From contig JAEUIB010000791.1 of the NCBI GenBank assembly GCA_016795255.1, forward strand, positions 1 to 9,459: a stretch of DNA of 9,459 nucleotides, read 5' to 3'. The DNA comes from Planctomycetota bacterium. GTDB taxonomy: Bacteria > Planctomycetota > B15-G4 > JADJEK01. Both the position numbers and the translations under genes were made by a program. Positions 1 to 6,084 of this stretch are shown here, piece after piece; within the stretch, counting starts at the first letter, position 1, and every line of letters begins with the position of its first letter. Under the pieces are notes generated by a model. That model worked only from the letters and a program-made list of their open reading frames with translations. It did no database searches and had not been told where the DNA came from.

Positions 1-1914
1 GACGCCGGCTTCCGCGAACAAACGCTCGCGCCGGCGCGCGTTCTCGGCCTGCCGCTCGTTCAGCGCCGACAGCCGCGGCTGCTCGCGCGCGAGCGTGGCG
101 GTCGCGTCGGACAGCGATCGGGCGCGTTCCTTCAATCGAGCGACCGATTCGGAGCAGCCCGCCGTCGTTTCGGCCGGCGCTTCGCCGTTGCGGACGAGCA
201 TCGCCCGCACGCGCGCGAGCACCGTCGCGAGCTCGCCTTCGAGGTGCGTCACGGTGGCCTCGGTCCGCGCGCGTTCGGCGGCGCGGACCTGCAGTTCGCG
301 GACCCGATGCGCGAGCACGCCGAGCGACAGGTCCTGGCCATCGGCGGCGGCGAGCTGCAGCGCGGAGGCGACGCGGCCGCGTCGTTCCGCGTGCGCCTCT
401 TCGTCGCGCTTCAGCCGCAGGTCTTCGGCCGCGAGCACCGACCGCATCTGGAAGTCGTGGAGTTGTGCGCTCCATTCCTCTTCGAGTTCGCCGCGCAGGT
501 CGACGACCGCGTCCTCGGTCCACTCCTCCGGCAGCCGCAGCCGCAGGCGCGAGTACTCGACGCGCCAGCGCTCGCGCTCCGCGTCCCCGTCGCGCAACGC
601 GCCGGCGAACGCGAAGAACGCCACCAGACCGAGCGACATGCCGAGTGCGGCGCCGCCGGCCAACGGGAGCTCGGTGATCAGCACGCCGGCGCCGAGCAGA
701 CAGACGACCGCCGCGATCAACGCGACGCGACGCCAACGGCCGCGCGCCGGATCGGGCAGCTCCGCGAGCCAGTACGACAGGATGTCGACGCCCTTCTTCC
801 AGCGCGCGGGTTCGGGCTTGCGCTCCGGATGCATGACCTCGCGCAAGCGGGCTTCCAGCGCCACGCGTCGTGCGCGCAGCGCGTCGGCCGCTTCGATCAT
901 GCGTTCCGCGCTGTCGAGCGCCGCCGCGTCGACCTTCAGCGCGTCGTCCTCGGCGACGTCGTCGCCGAGCGCGATCCGCGCCGACCGATGGTAGGCCCGC
1001 GCCTTCTCGCGCTCGTGGCGCGCGGTCTTCAGTTGCGCCTCGAGTTCGACGGCCTCGCGCAGATCGCGATCGGCCGCGTCCTGACCGACGACGTCGATGT
1101 CCTTCACCTGCCCGGTCGCCAGCACGCGCTTGGCGTCGGCGATGCGCCGCTCGCATTCGTCGCGTTCGCGCCGCATGGCTTCGGCGTCACGATCGAGTTC
1201 CGCGAGCGTGCGCAGCTCGTCGCCGCGGATCCGATCGAGCCCGGTCCGCAGCGCGGCGCGTTCGCGTTCGAGCCTCGTCAGCTCGACCGACGCCTGGTCG
1301 CGCTCGATCGCGATCTGGACGAGCGGCAGTCGGCGCGCGGCGTCCTCGGCCGCGGCGAGCTCGAGTTCGAGATCGGGCAGGCGACGTTCCTGCTCCGCGA
1401 GTTCGCGCTGACGCGCCAGCAGATCGGCGAGCGTGCGCGACGTGTCGTCGACCGTCGTCGCGAACTTCGCCGCGGCCGGTCGTTTCGCGAAGCACTCCTG
1501 CGCGACCGCGCGGACGTCGTAGCCGCCGGCCATCGCGCGGCGGAACTCCTCGACGACGAGTCGATCGGTGGCGTCGCCGCCGATCAGGTCGCGCATGCCG
1601 AGCGTGAAGCAGCGCGCGAACCGCGATTCGGGCAGCGGCGGCGGATCGACGTCGACGCCGTTCTTCGTCCAGTGCACGTCGCGGTGCTCGCGCACGGCGA
1701 CCAGCGGCTTGCCGTCGTCGTCGAACGTGACCTCGCCGGCCGCCGAATGCGGCAGCGTCTCCGGCCACAGCGTGCCGCGCACGAAGCGGCACAGCGTGCT
1801 CTTGCCCGAGCCGTTGCGGCCGACGATGACGTTCATGCCGGGAGCGAATCCTTCGAGCGCGAAACGCTCGCCGATGCCGGGCGTGCGACGGAGTTCGACG
1901 CGTTCGATCCTCAC
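1..1914 (-). CDS. SbcC/YhaN-like P-loop coiled-coil ATPase, partial (C-terminus beyond left edge)
   Basis: The reading frame is open from a GTG at 1914 to the window edge (638 codons seen, no stop). The N-terminus has an AAA/ABC-type P-loop: residues 32-40 read GRNGSGKST, a Walker A motif with Lys38. A long charged, Glu/Arg/Leu-rich stretch follows (about 165-390 and 445-638), typical of SMC/SbcC/RecF-like coiled coils. Two hydrophobic segments, about 397-413 and 416-440, interrupt it and form a likely membrane hairpin; as I recall, Bacillus YhaN-type proteins carry a comparable feature. Signature motif and Walker B should lie in the unseen C-terminal part. The start is chosen because GGAGG sits 7 bases upstream and GTG overlaps the stop of the phosphoesterase gene. 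The expected role, from family knowledge, is the ATPase partner of that nuclease in DNA end processing or repair; the exact substrate is unknown. SbcC or another SMC-like ATPase is the alternative. Confidence 0.85.
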   Translation of the reverse strand, partial: MRIERVELRRTPGIGERFALEGFAPGMNVIVGRNGSGKSTLCRFVRGTLWPETLPHSAAGEVTFDDDGKPLVAVREHRDVHWTKNGVDVDPPPLPESRFARCFTLGMRDLIGGDATDRLVVEEFRRAMAGGYDVRAVAQECFAKRPAAAKFATTVDDTSRTLADLLARQRELAEQERRLPDLELELAAAEDAARRLPLVQIAIERDQASVELTRLERERAALRTGLDRIRGDELRTLAELDRDAEAMRRERDECERRIADAKRVLATGQVKDIDVVGQDAADRDLREAVELEAQLKTARHEREKARAYHRSARIALGDDVAEDDALKVDAAALDSAERMIEAADALRARRVALEARLREVMHPERKPEPARWKKGVDILSYWLAELPDPARGRWRRVALIAAVVCLLGAGVLITELPLAGGAALGMSLGLVAFFAFAGALRDGDAERERWRVEYSRLRLRLPEEWTEDAVVDLRGELEEEWSAQLHDFQMRSVLAAEDLRLKRDEEAHAERRGRVASALQLAAADGQDLSLGVLAHRVRELQVRAAERARTEATVTHLEGELATVLARVRAMLVRNGEAPAETTAGCSESVARLKERARSLSDATATLAREQPRLSALNERQAENARRRERLFAEAGV

Positions 1915-3215
1915 GACGTCACCTCCGAGCTCGCGCGCTGATCGAGCAAGCGCTCGAGCGCGACGCGTCCCGACCGCATCAAGCGCGCGCGGATCGCGTC
2001 GTCGCCGAGATCCGCCGGTTCGAGCCCGCGGTACTCGCGCGTCGCGACCGCGCCGCGCAGGCGTTCGCGCGCGCTCGCGACCAACTTCGCGCAGTCGTCG
2101 CCGCCGTGCTCGAGCTGCAGCAGCGTCCGCGCCAGCAATCCCGGAGGATCCGCCGCGCGCGCGAGCACCGCGAGGTCGAGCGCGGGCTCGGCCTGGTCGA
2201 CGACGCGATCGACGTAATAGAGGACGCCGTCCTCGATCGACGTGAACCGCGCGAGGTCGACCGCGGCCAGCTCGTCGCGGATCCGCGCGTGCGCGGCGGT
2301 CTTGCCGGTCAGCACGATGCGGACCCCGACGGCGCGCGCCTTGCCCAGCGTCGGTCGCACCGTGCGATGCAGACGGGACAACGACGTCACCAGCGGCTCC
2401 AGCACGTCGCCGCTCGTGCCGACCTCGTCGAGCGCGACGTCGATCGACTCGAAGCGCAGCGGCGCCAGCGCGATCTGCTGCAGCGACGCGCGGCCAGCGT
2501 CGAGCGTGAGCTCCCACGGACCGTGGACGCCGGTCTCGGTCGGATCGAGCGGACTGACGGACCCGAGATAGCCGAGCGGCGAGCGGGCCGACGGATCGAG
2601 CGACGGCTTGTGGATGTGACCGAGCAGCCACGCGGACACGTCGTGCCGCGACAACTGCGCGCGCGACAACGGCGCGTGCGGACTGTCCTCGCGGCCGAGG
2701 TCACCGTGGAGCATGCCGATGCGCGGCACGTCGGTGTCGGGCGGGTCGGGCACCGGCGAACGTTGGAACGGGCTCGTCGTCACGCGCGCTTCGGGGAACG
2801 ACCAACCGAGCACGTGCGCGAGCGCCGTTCCGCCGGCCGTCACCGTGACCCACTCGAACGCGCCGCCGCGACCGATCAAGCGGAAGCCCGGCAGCACGCT
2901 CGCGAGTCGGGGCAGCGCCTCGACGTCGTGATTGCCCGCGACCGCGAACACGCCGATGTCCGCGGCCAGCAAGCGCGCGACGCCGTCCTTCAACGGACCG
3001 AACGCTTCGAACCGCGCGTTGTCCTGGTCGACGACGTCGCCGGCGAGCAGCACCGCGGCGACGCGGCGTTCGATCGCGTGATCGACGACTTGCCGCCACG
3101 CGGCGATCGGCGACAGGTCGACCGGTCGGAGGTCGCGCCGCACGTCGTCCGCCGGCAGGTGCGCCGGCCGCCGACCGAGGTGGAGATCGCCGACGAACAG
3201 CAGCGTGGCAGCCAT
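1911..3215 (-). CDS. SbcD/YhaO-like calcineurin-type metallophosphoesterase (predicted DNA nuclease)
   Basis: This 434-aa protein carries the full motif set of the calcineurin-like/Mre11 phosphoesterase fold: D10-x-H12 in GDLHLG, GDVVD (D60), GNHD (N95, H96, D97), a histidine in LHGDLG (H170) and GHIH (H200, H202). These would bind two metal ions, usually Mn2+ in the family. The catalytic part spans about residues 1-240; the remaining ~190 residues are an Arg/Leu-rich tail of the kind that caps or contacts the ATPase in SbcD/YhaO proteins. The ATG at 3215 is preferred: it begins MAATLLFVGDLH directly at the first beta strand, and GGGGGA lies 5 bases upstream. The frame is open further upstream, to about 3836, but that would cross the divergent spacer and the opposite esterase gene. 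It heads an operon with the ATPase (4-base overlap), matching the yhaO-yhaN and sbcD-sbcC pairings. Nuclease polarity and substrate cannot be read from the sequence. Confidence 0.9.
   Translation of the reverse strand: MAATLLFVGDLHLGRRPAHLPADDVRRDLRPVDLSPIAAWRQVVDHAIERRVAAVLLAGDVVDQDNARFEAFGPLKDGVARLLAADIGVFAVAGNHDVEALPRLASVLPGFRLIGRGGAFEWVTVTAGGTALAHVLGWSFPEARVTTSPFQRSPVPDPPDTDVPRIGMLHGDLGREDSPHAPLSRAQLSRHDVSAWLLGHIHKPSLDPSARSPLGYLGSVSPLDPTETGVHGPWELTLDAGRASLQQIALAPLRFESIDVALDEVGTSGDVLEPLVTSLSRLHRTVRPTLGKARAVGVRIVLTGKTAAHARIRDELAAVDLARFTSIEDGVLYYVDRVVDQAEPALDLAVLARAADPPGLLARTLLQLEHGGDDCAKLVASARERLRGAVATREYRGLEPADLGDDAIRARLMRSGRVALERLLDQRASSEVTS
1919..1926 (-). promoter_or_regulatory. Strong Shine-Dalgarno for the YhaN-like ATPase
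   Basis: On the minus strand this reads GGAGGTGA, a near-perfect anti-16S match. GGAGG ends 7 bases before the GTG at 1914. It lies inside the last codons of the phosphoesterase gene and decides the GTG start. Confidence 0.8.
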
Positions 3216-3300
3216 GCGGGTCCCCCGCGGCCGTGAACCGGGTGAATCGGAGTGGCGACCGTCGTCGCCGAGCAGCACCTGGTCAGGCCGAGAAGGCCGC

Positions 3301-3329
3301 AGGATCGAGAGTCGGCGGAGTCGAGTCAA
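3301..3329 (-). promoter_or_regulatory. Candidate sigma70-type promoter for the phosphoesterase-ATPase operon
   Basis: Minus strand: TTGACT (3329-3324, five of six matches to TTGACA), a 17-base spacer, then GATCCT (3306-3301, only three of six matches to TATAAT). This would place transcription start near 3294 with a leader of about 80 bases. The -35 box and spacing are good; the -10 is weak, so this is a candidate only. Confidence 0.3.
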
Positions 3330-3388
3330 GCGCGGCATCGGCGCTGTTTTCGCGTCGGGTTTCGGGCGTCGCAGTCCGCGCAGCCGCC

Positions 3389-3403
3389 GGCCCCGGTCGG
3401 GCC
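3389..3403. repeat. Short inverted repeat next to the esterase -10 box
   Basis: GGCCC and GGGCC arms (5 bp) flank the 5-base loop CGGTC, ending one base before the TATGCT box. It could be a small operator or a chance hairpin in GC-rich DNA. The arms are too short to favour either. Confidence 0.2.
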
Positions 3404-3404
3404 T

Positions 3405-3410
3405 TATGCT
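3405..3410 (+). promoter_or_regulatory. Candidate -10 box giving a leaderless esterase mRNA
   Basis: TATGCT matches TATAAT at four of six positions. It ends 7 bases before the ATG at 3418, so transcription would begin at or next to the start codon. The bases between are seven Cs, with no purine-rich ribosome-binding site. No convincing -35 box lies 16-18 bases upstream. If the box is real, the in-frame ATG at 3406, which lies inside it, cannot be the translation start. Confidence 0.35.
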
Positions 3411-3417
3411 CCCCCCC

Positions 3418-4095
3418 ATGACCACCTCGTTGCTCCCCGCCGTCCGTCTCGATCCCCCGGGCAAAGCGACCCATGCCGTGATCTGGCTGCACGGCCTCGG
3501 CGCCGACGGCAACGACTTCGTGCCGATCGTCCCCGAGCTCGGGCTCGCGCGTTCGGCGAAGGTCCGCTTCGTCTTCCCCCACGCCCCCGTGATGCCGGTG
3601 ACGCTGAACGGCGGCATGCGGATGCGGGCCTGGTACGACATCACCGAGCTGAACCTGAAGCGGACGACCGACGAACCGACCATCCGCGCGAACGCGCAGC
3701 GGGTCCGCGACCTGATCGCGCACGAAGCGGCCGAGGGCATCCCGTCCCACCGCATCGTGCTGGCCGGGTTCTCGCAGGGTGGCGCGCTGGCGCTGTTCAC
3801 CGGCCTCCGCCACTCCGAGCGGCTGGCCGGGATCATCGGGTTGTCGTGCTACCTGCTGTGCGACGACAGCTTCGATCGCGAATTGGCCGACGCGAATCGT
3901 GCGACGCCGGTCTACCTGGCGCACGGCACGCGCGACCCGGTCGTCCCGGTGGCCGGAGGGGATCACGCCCACGCTCGGCTGCGCGACGCCGGCGTCCCGG
4001 TCGAGTACGCGACGTTTCCGATGCAGCACGAAGTGTGCTGGGACGAGATCCGAGCGATCGGCTCGTTCTTGAATCGTTGCTTCGAAGCGGTCTGA
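3418..4095 (+). CDS. Alpha/beta-hydrolase carboxylesterase (phospholipase/carboxylesterase family)
   Basis: This 225-aa protein is the usual size for the compact bacterial carboxylesterase II/acyl-protein thioesterase-like group (often annotated EstB or YpfH). The oxyanion-hole motif HGLGADGNDF is at residues 25-34. The nucleophile elbow GFSQGG is at 117-122 with Ser119, and the expected Asp is D173 in HGTRDPVVP. The catalytic His is H204 in MQHEV, so the triad is complete. There is no signal peptide, so it should be cytoplasmic, hydrolysing short-chain esters or acyl thioesters; the natural substrate cannot be assigned. The ATG at 3418 is preferred over the in-frame ATG at 3406 because family proteins begin close to the first strand and because of the upstream -10-like box. 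Its stop lies 7 bases before the next gene, so it probably leads a three-gene operon. Confidence 0.92.
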   Translation: MTTSLLPAVRLDPPGKATHAVIWLHGLGADGNDFVPIVPELGLARSAKVRFVFPHAPVMPVTLNGGMRMRAWYDITELNLKRTTDEPTIRANAQRVRDLIAHEAAEGIPSHRIVLAGFSQGGALALFTGLRHSERLAGIIGLSCYLLCDDSFDRELADANRATPVYLAHGTRDPVVPVAGGDHAHARLRDAGVPVEYATFPMQHEVCWDEIRAIGSFLNRCFEAV

Positions 4096-4102
4096 TCCCG
4101 GC

Positions 4103-4813
4103 ATGTTCAGCCTCGTCCTCAAGATCCACATCGCCGCCGCGGTCCTGTCCGCCCTGTGTTTCTGGTTGCCGATCGCCGTCGCGAAGGGCGGCAACGCGCA
4201 CAAGAAGCTCGGCTTCGTCTACGTGTTCCTGCTGTTCGTGACGTCGACGACGGCGATCGCGCTGCTGATCCTGACCAGCGACGCGACCGCTCGTCCGGCG
4301 ACGGCGCGGATGCCGCTCGACCACTACGCCGGCGATCCGGTGCTGTATCGGGCGTTCCAGGGGTTCCTCGGGTACGTCGCGTTCGCGACGTTCTCGGCGG
4401 CGATCACCGGCCTGCAAGCGCTGAAGCACCGCGCGCGCGCCGTGCTCGCGCAGACCGTGTTCCACGGTCTCGTCGCGGTCGGCGGACTCGCCGTCGTCCT
4501 GCAGGGCTTCCGGCACGGCGTGACGCCGATGATCGCGGTCGGCGCGGCCGGCGCGCTGCTCGGCGTCTGTTCGATCAAGGTCGCGCGGACGCTGGAACGC
4601 GATCGCAACGCGCGCTGGAACGGCCACATCCTCGGGATGATCGCGTCGGGCATCGGCGCGTACTCGGCGCTCGCGATCGTGCTCGCGAACCGCATGGCGC
4701 CGGAGTTCTTCCACGGCGAAGCCGGCGTCGTCGTCTGGTTGATCCCGGCGACGATCGGCGTCCCGGCGATGCTGTGGGCGATGAAACGCTACGCGGCGCG
4801 AGGCGACGCGTGA
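4103..4813 (+). CDS. Multi-pass membrane protein resembling DUF2306
   Basis: This 236-aa protein has about seven hydrophobic segments: near residues 4-26, 38-57, 83-104, then around the stretches beginning AQTVFHGL, TPMIAVG, GHILGMIA and GVVVWLIP. It begins MFSLVLKIHIAAAVLSA without a cleavable signal, so it should sit in the inner membrane. The loop motif AHKKLGFVYVF (32-42) resembles the HxxxGxxY signature of DUF2306 predicted membrane proteins. Several histidines (H9, H33, one in VFHG, one in NGHIL) lie at or in helices, so a metal or haem role is possible but unproven. No function is known to me. It lies 7 bases after the esterase and overlaps the CoA-transferase by 4 bases, so translation is probably coupled. 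No strong Shine-Dalgarno precedes its ATG, which also suggests coupling to the esterase. Confidence 0.8.
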   Translation: MFSLVLKIHIAAAVLSALCFWLPIAVAKGGNAHKKLGFVYVFLLFVTSTTAIALLILTSDATARPATARMPLDHYAGDPVLYRAFQGFLGYVAFATFSAAITGLQALKHRARAVLAQTVFHGLVAVGGLAVVLQGFRHGVTPMIAVGAAGALLGVCSIKVARTLERDRNARWNGHILGMIASGIGAYSALAIVLANRMAPEFFHGEAGVVVWLIPATIGVPAMLWAMKRYAARGDA

Positions 4814-6081
4814 GCGTCCCGGTCGCATGGCGCGATCGCGCCGTCTCGCCGCAGGACGTGATCGCTCGGCTGCCGCCGGTCGCGACCGCGTTCGTCCACG
4901 GAGCGTGCGCGACGCCGACGCCGCTGCTCGATGCGTTGGTCGAGCGCACGGATCTCGACCGCGTCGAGCTGTGGCATCTGCATCTCGGCGGACCGCTGGC
5001 GTTCGCCGCGCCGCGATACGCCGATCGCATCCGTTCGGTCTCGCTGTTCACGTCGCCGGGATTGCGCGACGCGATCGCCGAGGGCCGCGCGGACTTCGTG
5101 CCGATCTTCCTGTCCGACATCCCGGCTTTGTTCACGTCGGGGCAAGTTCGACTCGACGCCGCACTCGTGCAAGTCTCGCCGCCCGACGCGCACGGCAATT
5201 GCTCGCTCGGAACGTCGGTCGACGCGGCGCGCGCGGCGACGTCGACGGCGCGCTTGATCCTCGCCGAGATCAACGAACGCATGCCGCGCACGCACGGCGA
5301 CACGATCGTGCCGTTCCAGCGCATCGACGCGTTCTGCGTCACCGATCGGCCATTGGCCGAACACACACCCGATCCGCAGACGCCCGTCACCGCGGCGATC
5401 GGCGAACACGTCGCCGCGCTCGTCGACGATGGCGCCACGCTGCAGCTCGGCATCGGCGCGATCCCGGACGCCGTGCTCGCGCGCCTGCGCAACAAGCTCG
5501 AGCTCGGGCTGCACACCGAGATGTTCTCGGACGGCGTGGTGGATCTGGTCCGCAACGGCGTCATCACGAATCGACGCAAGAAGACCTACGTCGGTCGCAG
5601 CGTCACGAGCTTCGTGCATGGCTCACGCGTCGTGTTCGACTTCATCGACGACAACCCGCAGGTCGAGTTCCTGCCGTGCGACCTCACGAACGACCCGGCG
5701 CACATCCGCAAGAACGACGCGGTCACGGCGATCAACTCGGCGCTCGCGGTCGACGTCACCGGCCAGGTCTGCGCCGACTCGATCGGATCGCGGATCTACT
5801 CGGGGATCGGCGGGCAGCTCGACTTCCTGCGCGGCGCGGCGTTGTCGCGCGGCGGCAAGCCGATCCTCGCGCTGCCGTCGACGGCGAAGGACGGCGCGAT
5901 CTCGCGCATCGTCCGCGAACTCGCGCCGGGCTCGGGCGTGGTCACCACGCGCGGCCACGTGCATTGGGTCGTCACCGAGTACGGCGCGGTCAACCTGCAC
6001 GGCGCGACGCTGCGCCAGCGCCGCGAACGGCTGGCGTCGATCGCGCATCCGGACTTCCGCGCCGAACTGCTGCGCCCGTGA
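4810..6081 (+). CDS. CoA-transferase of the acetyl-CoA hydrolase/4-hydroxybutyrate CoA-transferase family
   Basis: This 423-aa protein moves CoA between carboxylic acids through a glutamyl-CoA intermediate. Its length fits the ~430-aa class (AbfT/Cat2, butyryl-CoA:acetate transferases) rather than the ~500-aa Cat1/ACH1 class. The probable catalytic glutamate is Glu237 in LHTEMFSDG, the position equivalent to the active-site Glu of 4-hydroxybutyrate CoA-transferase. Other family motifs are LGIGAIPDAV (G214-V222), GIGGQLDFLRGA starting at 332, TEYGAVNLHG (389-398) and the C-terminal IAHPDFRAEL. The GTG start at 4810 overlaps the TGA of the membrane-protein gene, with GAGG 6 bases upstream; an ATG at 4827 is out of frame. 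It is likely the third gene of the esterase operon. Acceptor and donor acids (acetate, butyrate, propionate, 4-hydroxybutyrate) cannot be decided from sequence alone. Its stop touches the stop of the convergent formate dehydrogenase gene. Confidence 0.9.
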   Translation: MSVPVAWRDRAVSPQDVIARLPPVATAFVHGACATPTPLLDALVERTDLDRVELWHLHLGGPLAFAAPRYADRIRSVSLFTSPGLRDAIAEGRADFVPIFLSDIPALFTSGQVRLDAALVQVSPPDAHGNCSLGTSVDAARAATSTARLILAEINERMPRTHGDTIVPFQRIDAFCVTDRPLAEHTPDPQTPVTAAIGEHVAALVDDGATLQLGIGAIPDAVLARLRNKLELGLHTEMFSDGVVDLVRNGVITNRRKKTYVGRSVTSFVHGSRVVFDFIDDNPQVEFLPCDLTNDPAHIRKNDAVTAINSALAVDVTGQVCADSIGSRIYSGIGGQLDFLRGAALSRGGKPILALPSTAKDGAISRIVRELAPGSGVVTTRGHVHWVVTEYGAVNLHGATLRQRRERLASIAHPDFRAELLRP

Positions 6082-6084
6082 TCA
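6079..6084. other. Back-to-back convergent stop codons (TGATCA)
   Basis: The CoA-transferase TGA (6079-6081) and the formate dehydrogenase alpha TGA (minus strand, 6084-6082) form one palindrome with no intergenic base. I see no GC-stem plus T-run terminator in the flanking ends of either gene. Transcripts from both sides must therefore end inside, or run into, the opposite gene. Confidence 0.9.

Larger units (their letters stand above)
3216..3417. other. Divergent intergenic region
   Basis: This 202-bp spacer is the only substantial non-coding stretch in the window, lying between the phosphoesterase (minus) and the esterase (plus). It should contain both promoters. I see a TTGACT-N17-GATCCT candidate facing left, a TATGCT box facing right, and a short inverted repeat. 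I find no tRNA, small ORF with a convincing start signal, riboswitch, or rho-independent terminator. Confidence 0.7.

Noticed and set aside
244..1941. Long plus-strand open frame (565 codons) opposite the ATPase
   Set aside because: It is an antisense shadow of a GC-rich gene: its protein is low-complexity Arg/Ala/Glu/Asp-rich with no recognisable motif, while the minus frame has Walker A, coiled coils and a Shine-Dalgarno.
2106..3236. Plus-strand open frame (376 codons) opposite the phosphoesterase
   Set aside because: It is Arg/Glu/Gln-rich without motifs. The opposite strand carries the complete metallophosphoesterase motif set.
3216..3836. N-terminal extension of the phosphoesterase up to 3836
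   Set aside because: The frame is open, but it would cross the divergent spacer and lie antisense to the esterase catalytic region. The family fold begins exactly at the ATG at 3215.
4156..4809. Upstream in-frame extension of the CoA-transferase
   Set aside because: The extension is Arg-rich and overlaps the membrane-protein gene in another frame. The GTG at 4810 gives the usual family length and start.
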